From Ovis canadensis (taxonomy: Eukaryota; Chordata; Mammalia; Artiodactyla; Bovidae), in NCBI RefSeq assembly GCF_042477335.2, contig NC_091250.1, positions 133,583,384-133,647,383 of the forward strand: 64,000 nt of DNA, given 5' to 3'. Of this stretch, positions 36,501 to 47,274 are shown piece by piece. A program made the position numbers and the translations under genes. The notes under the pieces were generated by a model. That model was given only the letters and a program-made list of their open reading frames with translations, was not told the DNA's origin and searched no databases. Each line of letters starts with the position of its first letter. The first letter of the stretch is position 1.

Positions 36501-39500
36501 GTGTAGGGCTCTGGTCCGAGGTGGACCATCATCCCGGTCGGGCTTTGAGGTCGCCCTCTCCTCCCCGATGACCTGGAGGCCCAGAGTCTTTAGGGGACGC
36601 TCCGAGGCCGTGTGGGGAGCTGGTGTGGGATCCCAGAAGACTGAGGTTTCCCTGTGCTCTGGATCTCGCAACCGATCTCGTGCTGGGGGCGGGGAACCCT
36701 AAGGGGAGGGATCGGGCCTGTACCACGGGCTGGAGGCCAACGGGACCTTGGTTTTAAGGTTCCGAGGTGGGTCACCTGTGGCCGCTGGTCTGTGGCTGCC
36801 CTCGGCCCTGCAGGGAGCCCAGCGAGAGGTTTGCTGGCCGTGGGCAGGAGTCCTTGGATCCGTGGGAACGAGTCAGCGGTGGTCCTCGGCCGAGCAGGAC
36901 GTCCCAGGTGGGGACCCTGTGAAGGAGGAAATGTCACGGCCTCTATCTTGAGAGCACGATCCATTTGGGTCGGACTGTGGACTTTGAGCTCTTTGCCCAG
37001 TATCTATGGGAACGGCATACCAATGGAAACCCAGAGCCCTGAACAAGGAGCCTCGGGACGTGTAGCTAGACTCTCGGTCGCCTCAAAGAATATGCTAAGT
37101 ATCTCTAACAGAACCAAGTGGTAAACCCCATCATGCTCAGTGGGATATGACTGCAGGCCTATGGCTAAATGGCCATTGTTTAACTATGTAGGCTTATGAG
37201 GCATGAATCTTTGCTTAACCCCGATGCTGTCCACTTTTACCTTGTCCAGACTAGTTTCAAGGAAGCTGGGGAGGCGGGTTTCGGCTCGTACACTAGGGTA
37301 CCTAAAGAGTTCACAGAAACTGGTCGGGATCCCTGGCTAAGAGGAGATTCTGCCTTGGGGCTGCCGATGTAATCATCTGCAATCCACCATCGGCCCTGTC
37401 CTTGTGAGGGAGTTGTGTCCCGCAGCGTGTGCTTACGACACCTGGACCTCGTGTAGGGCTCTGGTCCGAGGTGGACCATCGTCCCGGTCGGGCTTTCAGG
37501 TCGCCCTCTCCTCCCCGATGACCTGGAGGCCCAGAGTTTTTAGGGGATGCTCCGAGGCCAAGTGCGGAGCCGGTGTGCGACCTCCGAAGACTGAGGTTCC
37601 CCTGTGCTCTGGATCTCGCAACCGATCTCGTGCTGGGGCGGGGAACCCCAAGGCGAGGGATCGGGCCTGTTCCACGGGGCTGGAGGCCAACGGGACCTTG
37701 GTTTTAGGTTCCAAGGTGGGTCACCTGCGGCCGCTGGTTTGTGGCTGCCCTCCGCCCTGCAGGGAGCCCAGCGAGAGGTTTGCTGGCTGTGGGCAGGAGT
37801 CCTTGGATCCATGCGAACGAGTCAGCGGCGGTCCTGGGCCGAGCAGGACGTCCCAGGTGGGGACCCTGTGAAGGAGGAAATGTCACGGCCTGTATCTTGA
37901 GAGCACGAACCATTTGAGTCGGACTGTGGACTTTGAGCTCTTTGCCCAGTATCTATGGGAACGGCACACCAATGGAAACCCAGAGCCCTGAACAAGGAGC
38001 CTTGGGAGTTGTAGCTAGACTCTCGGTCGCCTCAAAGAATATGCTAAGTATCTCTAACAGAACCAAGTGGTAAACCCCACCATGCTCAGTGGGATATGAC
38101 CGCAGGCCTATGGCTAAATGGCCATTGTTTAACTATGTATGCTTATGAGGCATGAATCCTTGCTTAACCCCGATGCTGTCCACTTTTACCTTGTCCAGAC
38201 TAGTTTCAAGGAAGCTGGGGAGGCGGGTTTCGGCTCCTACACTAGGGTACCTAAAGAGTTCACAGAAACTGGTCGGGATCCCTGGCTAAGAGGAGACTGT
38301 GCCTTCAGGCTGCCGATGTAATCATCTGCAATCCACCATCGGCCCTGTCCTTGTGAGGGAGTTGTGTCCCGCAGCGCGTGCTTACGACACCTGGACCTCG
38401 TGTAGGGCTCTGGTCCAAGGTGGACCATCGTCCCGGTCGGGCTTTCAGGTCGCCCTCTCCTCCCCGATGACCTGGAGGCCCAGAGTCTTTAGGGGACGCT
38501 CCAAGGCCGTGAGAGGAGCTGGTGTGGGATCCCAGAAGACTGAGGTTCCCCTGTGCTCTGGATCTCGCAACCGATCTCGTGCTGGGGGCGGGGAACCCCA
38601 AGGGCAGGGATCGGGCCTGTTCCACGGGGCTGAAGGCCAACGGGACCTTGGTTTTAAGGTTCCGAGGTGGGTCACCTGTGGCCGCTGGTCTGTGGCTGCC
38701 CTCGGCCCTGCAGGGAGCCCAGCGAGAGGTTTGCTGGCCATGGGCAGGAGTCCTTGGATCCGTGCGAACGAGTCAGCGGCGGTCCTGGGCCGAGCACGAC
38801 GTCCCAGTTGGGGACCCTGTGAAGGAGGAAATGTCACGGCCTCTATCTTGAGAGCACGATCCATTTGGGTCGGACTGTGGACTTTGAGCTCTTTGCCCAG
38901 TATCTATGGGAACGGCATACCAATGGAAACCCAGAGCCCCGAACAAGGAGCCTCGGGACGTGTAGCTAGACTCTCGGTCGCCTCAAAGAATATGCTAAGG
39001 ATCTCTAACAGAAACAAGTGGTAAACCCCATCATGCTAAGTGGGATATGACCGCAGGCCTATGGCTAAATGGCCATTGCTTAACTATGTAGGCTCATGAG
39101 GCTTGAATCGTTGCTTAACCCCGATGCTGTGCACTTTTACCCTGTCCAGACTAGTTTCAAGGAAGCTGGGGAGGCGGGTTTGGGCTCGTACACTAGGGTA
39201 CCCAAAGAGTTCACAGAAACTGGTCAGGATCCCTGGCTAAGAGGAGACTGTGCTTAGGGGCTGCCGGTGGAATCATCGGCATTCCACCATCGGCCCTGTC
39301 CTTCTGAGGGAGTTGTGTCCCGCAGCGCGTGCTTACGACACCTGGACCTCGTGTAGGGCTCTGGTCCGAGGTGGACCATCATCCCGGTCGGGCTTTGAGG
39401 TCGCCCTCTCCTCCCCGATGACCTGGAGGCCCAGAGTCTTTAGGGGACGCTCCGAGGCCGTGTGGGGAGCTGGTGTGGGATCCCAGAAGACTGAGGTTTC

Positions 39501-42500
39501 CCTGTGCTCTGGATCTCGCAACCGATCTCGTGCTGGGGGCGGGGAACCCTAAGAGTAGGGATCAGGCCTGTACCACGGGCTGGAGGCCAACGGGACCTTG
39601 GTTTTAAGGTTCCGAGGTGGGTCACCTGTGGCCGCTGGTCTGTGGCTCCCCTCGGCCCTGCAGGGAGCCCAGCGAGAGGTTTGCTGGCCGTGGGCAGGAG
39701 TCCTTGGATCCGTGGGAACGAGTCAGCGGTGGTCCTGGGCCGAGCAGGACGTCCCAGGTGGGGACCCTGTGAAGGAGGAAATGTCACGGCCTCTATCTTG
39801 AGAGCACGATCCATTTGGGTCGGACTGTGGACTTTGAGCTCTTTGCCCAGTATCTATGGGAACGGCATACCAATGGAAACCCAGAGCCCTGAACAAGGAG
39901 CCTCGGGACGTGTAGCTAGACTCTCGGTCGCCTCAAAGAATATGCTAAGTATCTCTAACAGAACCAAGTGGTAAACCCCATCATGCTCAGTGGGATATGA
40001 CTGCAGGCCTATGGCTAAATGGCCATTGTTTAACTATGTAGGCTTATGAGGCATGAATCTTTGCTTAACCCCGATGCTGTCCACTTTTACCTTGTCCAGA
40101 CTAGTTTCAAGGAAGCTGGGGAGGCGGGTTTCGGCTCGTACACTAGGGTACCTAAAGAGTTCACAGAAACTGGTCGGGATCCCTGGCTAAGAGGAGATTC
40201 TGCCTTGGGGCTGCCGATGTAATCATCTGCAATCCACCATCGGCCCTGTCCTTGTGAGGGACTTGTGTCCCGCAGCGCGTGCTTACGACACCTGGACCTC
40301 GTGTAGGGCTCTGGTCCGAGGTGGACCATCGTCCCGGTCGGGCTTTCAGGTCGCCCTCTCCTCCCCGATGACCTGGAGGCCCAGAGTCTTTAGGGGATGC
40401 TCCGAGGCCAAGTGCGGAGCCGGTGTGAGACCTCCGAAGACTGAGGTTCCCCTGTGCTCTGGATCTCGCAACCGATCTCGTGCTGGGGGCGGGGAACCCC
40501 AAGGCGAGGGATCGGGCCTGTTCCACGGGGCTGGAGGCCAACGGGACCTTGGTTTTAGGTTCCAAGGTGGGTCACCTGCGGCCGCTGGTTTGTGGCTGCC
40601 CTCCGCCCTGCAGGGAGCCCAGCGAGAGGTTTGCTGGCTGTGGGCAGGAGTCCTTGGATCCATGCGAACGAGTCAGCGGCGGTCCTGGGCCGAGCAGGAC
40701 GTCCCAGGTGGGGACCCTGTGAAGGAGGAAATGTCACGGCCTGTATCGTGAGAGCACGAACCATTTGAGTCGGACTGTGGACTTTGAGCTCTTTGCCCAG
40801 TATCTATGGGAACGGCACACCAATGGAAACCCAGAGCCCTGAACAAGGAGCCTTGGGAGTTGTAGCTAGACTCTCGGTCGCCTCAAAGACTATGCTAAGT
40901 ATCTCTAACAGAACCAAGTGGTAAACCCCACCATGCTCAGTGGGATATGACCGCAGGCCTATGGCTAAATGGCCATTGTTTAACTATGTATGCTTATGAG
41001 GCATGAATCCTTGCTTAACCCCGATGCTGTCCACTTTTACCTTGTCCAGACTAGTTTCAAGGAAGCTGGGGAGGCGGGTTTCGGCTCGTACACTAGGGTA
41101 CCTAAAGAGTTCACAGAAACTGGTCGGGATCCCTGGCTAAGAGGAGACTGTGCCTTCGGGCTGCCGATGTAATCATCTGCAATCCACCATCGGCCCTGTC
41201 CTTGTGAGGGAGTTGTGTCCCGCAGCGCGTGCTTACGACACCTGGACCTCGTGTAGGGCTCTGGTCCGAGGTGGACCATCGTCCCGGTCGGGCTTTCAGG
41301 TCGCCCTCTCCTCCCCGATGACCTGGAGGCCCAGAGTCTTTAGGGGACGCTCCAAGGCCGTGAGAGGAGCTGGTGTGGGATCCCAGAAGACTGAGGTTCC
41401 CGTGTGCTCTGGATCTCGCAACCGATCTCGTGCTGGGGGCGGGGAACCCCAAGGGCAGGGATCGGTCCTGTTCCACGGGCCTGAAGGCCAACGGGACCTT
41501 GGTTTTAAGGTTCCGAGGTGGGTCACCTGTGGCCGCTGGTCTGTGGCTGCCCTCGGCCCTGCAGGGAGCCCAGCGAGAGGTTTGCTGGCCATGGGCAGGA
41601 GTCCTTGGATCCGTGCGAACGAGTCAGCGGCGGTCCTGGGCCGAGCACGACGTCCCAGGTGGGGACCCTGTGAAGGAGGAAATGTCACGGCCTCTATCTT
41701 GAGAGCACGATCCATTTGGGTCGGACTGTGGACTTTGAGCTCTTTGCCCAGTATCTATGGGAACGGCATACCAATGGAAACCCAGAGCCCTGAACAAGGA
41801 GCCTCGGGACGTGTAGCTAGACTCTCGGTCGCCTCAAAGAATATGCTAAGTATCTCTAACAGAACCAAGTGGTAAACCCCACCATGCTCAGTGGGATATG
41901 ACCGCAGGCCTATGGCTAAATGGCCATTGTTTAACTATGTATGCTTATGAGGCATGAATCCTTGCTTAACCCCGATGCTGTCCAGTTTTACCTTGTCCAG
42001 ACTAGTTTCAAGGAAGCTGGGGAGGCGGGTTTCGGCTCGTACACTAGGGTACCTAAAGAGTTCACAGAAACTGGTCGGGATCCCTGGCTAAGAGGAGATT
42101 GTGCCTTGGGGCTGCCGATGTAATCATCTGCAATCCACCATCGGCCCTGTCCTTGTGAGGGAGTTGTGTCCCGCAGCGCGTGCTTACGACACCTGGACCT
42201 CGTGTAGGGCTCTGGTCCGAGGTGGACCATCGTCCCGGTCGGGCTTTCAGGTCGCCCTCTCCTCCCCGATGACCTGGAGGCCCAGAGTCTTTAGGGGACG
42301 CTCCAAGGCCGTGAGGGGAGCTGGTGTGGGATCCCAGAAGACTGAGGTTCCCCTGTGCTCTGGATCTCGCAACCGATCTCTTGCTGGGGGCGGGGAACCC
42401 CAAGGCGAGGGATCAGGCCTGTTCCACGGGGCTGAAGGCCAACGGGACCTTGGTTTTAAGGTTCCGAGGTGGGTCACCTGTGGCCGCTGGTCTGTGGCTG

Positions 42501-42618
42501 CCCTCGGCCCTGCAGGGAGCCCAGCGAGAGGTTTGCTGGCCATGGGCAGGAGTCCTTGGATCCGTGCGAACGAGTCAGCGGCGGTCCTGGGCCGAGCAGG
42601 ACGTCCCAGGTGGGGACC
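9531..42618 (-). CDS. Array of 36 putative 141-bp exons (47 codons each), one broken
   Basis: In every unit the minus strand shows a branch-like GTGAC, a pyrimidine tract and acceptor (CATTTCCTCCTTCACAG), then the segment, then CAG/GTGACC. The segment is 141 bases in all copies I counted (for example 9531-9671, 10460-10600, 11411-11551, 37725-37865, 42478-42618) except 30139-30268. Two frames are open. One continues the phase set by the AAG/GTAAAA donor of the leader ORF at 42942 and contains SCPRPANLSLGSLQ. Intervening intron-like stretches would be about 790-810 bases. If spliced this would give up to 37 tandem 47-residue repeats. The sequence-level pattern is clear; transcription, splicing and translation are inference. 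The alternative is one ancestral exon carried passively in an expanding satellite. Confidence 0.4.
15288..20926. repeat. Higher-order dimer block (about 1,880 bp x 3)
   Basis: Short and long units alternate. Anchor distances over two units are 1,879, 1,879 and 1,880. Alternate units share diagnostic variants, such as the GGGACAGCCCCGATGCTGTCC form against the CCTTGCTTAACCCCGATG form, and GATCTCCCAACC against GATCTCGCAACC. Confidence 0.8.
22804..30268. repeat. Higher-order tetramer block (3,737 and 3,727 bp)
   Basis: Two consecutive four-unit blocks share private variants unit by unit: CACCTTGACCTCG in the second unit (23.3 and 27.0 kb), GTGCACTAGGG in the third (24.1 and 27.8 kb) and CCGGTCGGTCTTTG in the fourth (25.2 and 29.0 kb). 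The second block is 10 bases shorter, mainly because of the 11-base deletion in the unit at 30.2 kb. Confidence 0.8.
30139..30268 (-). pseudogene. Array exon copy with 11-bp deletion
   Basis: The segment between the usual acceptor and donor is 130 instead of 141 bases: the stretch with GGTTTGCTGGCCGTGGGC is replaced by a shorter AGCCCAGAGAGAG-like sequence, apparently a local re-copy of GAGCCCAG. It would shift the frame of any spliced product. It lies exactly where the array changes from mixed units to all-long units. Confidence 0.75.
31218..42618. repeat. Higher-order trimer block (about 2,850 bp x 4)
   Basis: All units are long. Three-unit anchor distances are 2,850, 2,848, 2,850 and 2,852. 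Trimers 1 and 2 share variants (GGGACTGCCGATG at 31.66 and 34.51 kb; GAGTCCTGGGATCCGTG at 33.05 and 35.90 kb). Trimers 3 and 4 share another set (GGCTTGAATCGTTGC at 36.25 and 39.10 kb; GTGAGAGGAGCTGG at 38.51 and 41.36 kb). The pattern therefore looks like two separate trimer duplications. Confidence 0.8.
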
Positions 42619-42941
42619 CTGTGAAGGAGGAAATGTCACGGCCTCTATCTTGAGAGCACGATCCATTTGGGTCGGACTGTGGACTTTGAGCTCTTTGCCC
42701 AGTATCTATGGGAAGGGCATACCAATGGAAACCCAGAGCCCCGAACAAGGAGCCTCGGGACTTGAACCTAGACTCTCGGTTGCCTCAAAGACTATGCTAA
42801 GTATCTCTAACAGAACCAAGTGGTAAACCCCATTATGCTCAGCTGGTATGACCACAGACCGATGGCTAAATGGCCATTGTTTAACTATGTAGGCTTATGA
42901 GGCATTAATCCTTGCTTAACCCCGATGCTGTCCACTTTTAC

Positions 42942-43561
42942 CTTGTCCAGACTAGTTTCAAGGAAGCTGGGGAGGCGGGTTTGGGCTCGTACACTAGGGT
43001 ACCTAAGGAGTTCACAGAAACTGGTTGGGATCCCTGTCTAAGAGGAGACTCTGCCTTGGGGCTGCCGGTGTAATTATCGGCAATCCACCATTGGCCCTGT
43101 CTTTCTGAGGGAGTTGTTTCCCGCAGCGCATGGTTAGGACACCTGGACCTCGTGTAGGGCGCTGGTCCGAGGTGTTCGATTGTCCCCGGCGATCTGGAGG
43201 TCCAGAGTCTTTCGGGGGCGCTCCACGACCGTGTGCGGAGCCGGTGTTCAATCCCTGAGACCCGAGGGTCCCCTGTGCTCCGGTTTTGGGCGCCGGATCT
43301 CGGGCTGCAGGACGGGAACACGAAAGATAGTACTCGGGCCAGTTCCCTCCATGGGAGCGGATGCGCTGGGCGCCTCGTTCGCGTGCGGGGACTGGAGAGC
43401 CCACAGAAAGGTCCCCAGTCAGACCCCAGAATATAAGTCTTCTGCACGGTATGGGCCAGAGGCCCGGGGCAGGAGGAATGAGCGCTGGTCGCCAGATGGG
43501 CGGCCGAAGAGGCTGAGAGCAGGAGAACAAGCAGTGGCAGCAGCCGCGGTAACGCAGCCAT
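42942..43561 (-). CDS. Leader ORF / putative exon 1 at the right end of the array (207 codons if unspliced)
   Basis: The ATG at 43561 lies 49-55 bases after a TATA box and has G at +4. The leader is strongly hydrophobic (MAALPRLLPLLVLLLSASSA), typical of a signal peptide, then ATSAHSSCPGPLAHT. The frame stays open for 207 codons and ends ASLKLVWTR-stop, where the stop TAA overlaps an AAG/GTAAAA donor-like site (exon end 42942). Splicing there would remove the stop and enter the first 141-bp segment (42478-42618) in an open frame after a 323-base intron. The same end sequence YEPKPASPASLKLVWTR recurs in the minus frame of most array units, showing that the array was built from this gene-start region. 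No family is recognised. It is the best preserved of three leader ORFs; shadow coding in GC-rich DNA is the alternative. Confidence 0.4.
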
Positions 43562-43609
43562 TGCTACCCTGTGCTCTCTTCTCCCTGGGAGACCGCGGCG
43601 ACGCCCGGC

Positions 43610-43707
43610 CTTTATACCCGCCCGTGCGTCACTGGCTTCTCTGTGACGTCACGTGCAACTCCAGCCAGTCGCCAGGCGGCTTTCATCGTTGAGTAGAGCG
43701 GACCAAT
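43610..43707 (-). promoter_or_regulatory. Promoter P3: TATA, full CRE, E-box, CCAAT
   Basis: TATAAAG on the minus strand at 43610-43616, a complete palindromic CRE TGACGTCA at 43644-43651 overlapping CACGTG at 43650-43655, and CCAAT at 43703-43707, in CpG-rich DNA with GC boxes to 43.8 kb. It is the only promoter copy with the full CRE. It faces leftward into the array. Confidence 0.75.
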
Positions 43708-43931
43708 TGCGGGGCGGTTCTCGCCATCTCCCTCCAATCTGGCCCCGCCCCGCTCCCCCCGCCACCCCTGCCCGTGGTCCCTGAGGCCCTGGGGGGCGGG
43801 GCGGTGCATCTGCGACCCTGTCGGGGGAGGGCGCTCCAGCGGTTGCCATGGTGACCTTAAACCTGCCTGGATCCTCTTGCCCCATTTGGCGTCTCAGCTT
43901 CCTATAGCGTCTGACAGCGGAGAGAGGACAG

Positions 43932-45137
43932 GTGGTCCGCCAAACGGAGGTGGTGTGCAGGGGGCTGGGCTGCAAGAGACCTGGAGGAATAGAGGCGGTG
44001 AGATGCTGGGCAGGGGCCCGGGGCTCCCGCCGGAGGGTCCGGGCAGCAGAGGAATCGGGCGGCCCATCTGATCCGGCGGGTGTGTGCTCCCTAGACGGAT
44101 CCCAGCACTCCCGTGCAGGTGAGTCTGTGTGCCACTGGCACAGCGAGGCCAAACACACTGAATCCTCGGAATCGGCAGCAGAGAAAGGTTACTTGCTGCA
44201 CGATGCGAGGAGACGCGAGGCTCCCACCTTAAAAAGCCCAAACTCCCCAAAGGTTTCAGCATAGCCCTTTCCTGAGACAAGGGAGGGAGGGTGTGGTGAG
44301 TCTTGCCAACTTCTGGTGTCAGAGTCTTTGTTCTTGAGGTCAGGTCAAGGTCAGATAACAGTGTTCCTGTAAATGTCTCCTGAATGAATGCCATTTTCTG
44401 TTCTGACAAGAAAAGACAAGGCTCAGCTTTCTCCCTCCAAGGTCCAGGTCCTGGCTAAGGGCTGGGGGGAGGAGGGGGAGGTGCGCTCCCTGCTCGGCCA
44501 GTCTCCCTGCCCAGGAGTCTTCATCCAGCACCCAGTCTGGGTCCTCCCACGAGCACCCAGGCCGGGCTGAGGAGGCAGGTCTCGGCTGGTGGTGCCCTTG
44601 GAGCCAGGCCCCCGGACGCTGTGCACTGTCCTCTCTGAGGCAGCTGGGCGCCCAGGACCCAGCTGGTCGCCGGTCTCCTCAGGGCCTCCAAGCAGCAGGG
44701 GCTCAGGCCCCTGGCAAACTGCAGCTGCCCTTAGGTCCCAGCGTGGGGACTGGGGGCCCTTCACTGTGGCCTCTCGGCCTGGGCCCGGCCAGCGGGCAGC
44801 ACTGGCGAGGGCGGTGGAGTCCAGCAGGACAGAGCCCTGGCCGGTCCCCCACCCCCATCCACTGGCGTGCGCCAGGTGAGCAGGAGGGCTCCGGGGTGAA
44901 GGCTGGGGTCCGCCTCTTACCTCCCTCTCTGCCTGACTACCACCACAGGCGTCAGTGAAGGTGTGGACGAGACGGAGCCTGCTCACTTGCCAGCGGGCCG
45001 GGCCGCTGCTATGGAAGCCAGACTGGCAGGCTGCTCACCACGTCACACCGGAACCAGCAATCGCTCCCGGCGGAAACCCCCAAGAGCCTCCCAGAGAACC
45101 CGATTCAGTGTGGTCTCTCCTGCTTTGCCTGTGGGAG
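43932..45137 (+). ncRNA. Candidate divergent spliced transcript from P3 (right copy)
   Basis: Same plus-strand exon signals as at 5.6-6.8 kb: CAG/GTGAGT after 44118, a GTGAGC donor after CGCCAG near 44875, an acceptor ending CACCACAG at 44948, and a 189-base exon 44949-45137 closed by GTGAGT. Near-identity to the left copy means conservation here only reflects recent duplication. In the older relic at 47.94-48.16 kb the homologous acceptor CACAG has become CACGC or lies beyond the breakpoint. Confidence 0.35.
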
Positions 45138-45957
45138 GTGAGTGCTGGAGGGTGGCCGGGGCCGGGCCTGGGGGCTACCAGACCGCCCAGTCCCTCTCGG
45201 AAAGACGGGTCCTGGTGCACAGCTGGCGGGACCACAGTCAGCATGTCAGGACGTTTGGCTGTTGCTGCCGAGATCGTCCACAGCCATACCTCATCAGTTC
45301 TGGAGAATGGATGGAAGCCACGTGCCCACAGGCTCTTTGCCCATGACAGAGAACCCTGGCCGGGGGAGAGGCCTCGAGCCGCGGGGCCACCACGCTCAGC
45401 CCCCACGCAGACGCCTGGCCGGGCTGCGGCTTCCCTGGGCCCCAAGCACCTGCTTTCCCAGGACTGGAGTCTGGGCTGAGTGGACAGCCGGGTGGCGGCC
45501 CCCACCCTGAACCTCCACATCCTTCTTCCTGGGACTGCCTTGGGCCCCGCCCCAGGGTGCGCTGAGCGCGGGCCATCCGAGCCGCGGCGCCCCCGAGTTC
45601 TGTCCCCACGAGCCCAGGGCAGCCGGCGCCCCGACCAGTCTCCAGCCTGGCCTCGCTCACCCCCACCACATTTGCTCCCCGGAGGTCTGCGGGAGCCTGG
45701 CACCTGCTGCTACAGCGTCGAGGTCCAAACCCAAGTTCTGCCGAAGAGTGGCTGGGATGCCTGTGCCAGAAAGGGTCTCCGTTGGAACCCCCGGGTGGGG
45801 CTCCCCTCTGCTGCTTTCCGTCCCATCAGCCCTCCCAGCCGTGAGCCCGGGTATCTGCAGTTCCGAGCCGGCTGGCTGCAGGTCGAGGACATGTGTGGGC
45901 TGGAGCAGCCCTTGACCCGGCGCAACCATCACAGGACAATGTCTTATACAAAAAATG

Positions 45958-45963
45958 TTTATT
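45958..45963 (-). terminator. Polyadenylation signal AATAAA, right copy
   Basis: AATAAA on the minus strand after the coiled-coil region. With the 10-C tract of this copy the coiled-coil frame ends in TGA overlapping the signal (TGAATAAA). Confidence 0.5.
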
Positions 45964-46304
45964 CAGGCCAGCTCCTTCCCGGGGTTGGGGGGGGGGACAC
46001 AGACAACTTGTCCCGGGGCACAGGCTTCCAGGAAGCCCCGGAAGTTGAGGAAGAAGCCCTTCAGGTCTCGGACCCACGCCTCCTGCTGCCCCAGGTGTTC
46101 AGCTTCTTTTTTAAGAGACTCCACCTCCACCTCCAGGTGGGAGAACGTGTCCCTGAGCAGCTCCAGCTCAGCCCAGGAACCATGTGTGCCTGTGGGTGGG
46201 GATCTCCTGGGACACGGCCTCGGGTGCCCTGCTCACCTTCAGATATTCCTCTAGAGAGGTTTATCATCCTCTCCTGTTGGAGGGCAGGGCATCCCTCTCG
46301 CCCT
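45964..46304 (-). CDS. Putative terminal exon with coiled coil, right duplicate
   Basis: Same sequence as 7650-7994 apart from the shorter C tract. The coil frame runs ELELLRDTFSHLEVEVES, KKEAEHLGQQEAWVRD, CAPGQVVCVPPP and then stops at the AATAAA, which is the more natural gene end of the two copies. The upstream frame is again shifted by two bases before the coil. Confidence 0.35.
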
Positions 46305-46414
46305 CTGGAGACAACTATCAACAACACATAAAAAACGAAGAGCCTGCTTAAACTGGTCCCAGGCCAGCGGTCTCCAGGCCTGCGGCCCATCAGCGCCTCA
46401 GCACTGAGACACAC

Positions 46415-46507
46415 CAGGTGGACCACACCCTGCACAGGCCCAAGCGCCGGCCAGGAGACGCTGGCGTTTCCGACTCTGTCTCCCACGGATGCAGCCGCCA
46501 CCCAAGC
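46415..46507 (-). CDS. Putative 93-bp exon, right duplicate
   Basis: Identical in edges and length to 8105-8197 (acceptor TTTCTGTAG, donor CCTG/GTGTGT; GDRVGNAS motif in phase 0). It belongs to the copy whose promoter is deleted. Confidence 0.4.
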
Positions 46508-46910
46508 CTACAGAAACAGCCTCCAGGCCAGACCTGGCGGTGGTTGGCCGAGGCACGCCGGGAACCGGGGTCTCGGGGTGGTCCCGCCCAGGTGAGGACG
46601 CCCTGCTCCTCTGGATGGAGGTGGCCTTCCCATCCCCATTTCCTGGCCTCCCGCCAGGCTCATGATCGTCCAAGTCGGTTTGGGGTTGCCCTCTGTTCCC
46701 CGGCGAGCTGGAGGCCCGGAATCTTTTGGGGGCGCTCTGCGGCCATGTGCGGAGCCAGTGTGCAACCCCGGAGGCCTGAGGGTCCCCTGTGTCCGGTTCT
46801 CGGCGCCCGATCTCGGGCTGCGGGCGGGGAACCCCAAGGTGAGGGATCGGGCCTGTTCCACGGGGCTGGAGTCCAAGGGGACCTTGGTCTTAAGGCCCGA
46901 AGTGGGTCAC

Positions 46911-47051
46911 CTGTGGCTGCGGGTCTCTGGCTGCCCTCGGCTCTGCAGGGAGCCCACCGAGGGGTTTGCTGGCCGTGGGCAGGAGTCCTGCAAACTCTCC
47001 GGATGAGTCAGCGGTGGTCCTCGGCGGAGCAGGACATCCCAGGTGGGGACC
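46911..47051 (-). CDS. 141-bp exon-like segment of copy D
   Basis: 141 bases with acceptor CTCCTTCACAG and donor CCACAG/GTGACC, the duplicate of 8601-8741. The donor here keeps GTGACC while the left copy has GTGCCC. It is not followed by an amplified array: only one and a half units separate it from the deletion at 47942. Confidence 0.4.
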
Positions 47052-47274
47052 CTGTGAAGGAGGAAATGTCACGGCCTCTATCTTAAGAGCACGATCCATC
47101 TTGGGTCGGACTGTGGACTTTGAGCTCTTTGCCCAGTATCTATGGGAACGGCATACCAATGGAAACCCAGAGCCCCGAACAAGGAGCCTCGGGACTTGTA
47201 GCTAGACTCTCGGTCGCCTCAAAGAATATGCTAAGTATCTATAACAGAACCAAGTGGTAAACCCCATTATGCTC

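Larger units (their letters stand above)
9020..42960. repeat. Macrosatellite: 36 direct tandem units of about 929 or 950 bp
   Basis: The same sequence block recurs 36 times head to tail. Distances between successive copies of one anchor are 928-930 (short units) or 949-951 (long units), with a single 918 interval. The short/long difference is mainly a ~20-base stretch (GGTGTAATCATCGGCAATCC) present or absent next to CACCATCGGCCC. Units are GC- and CpG-rich and lack stop codons for long distances in several frames on both strands, which explains the repeated 185-aa (minus) and 235-241-aa (plus) ORFs. Units at 9.0-30.3 kb mix short and long forms; those right of 30.3 kb are all long. Both ends grade into single diverged units attached to the 3' region (left) and the promoter/leader region (right). 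Collapse or miscounting in assembly is possible. Confidence 0.95.

Noticed and set aside
9020..42960. CRISPR-like or bacterial repeat array
   Set aside because: Units are ~940 bp, near-identical along their whole length with no spacers, in a mammalian context.
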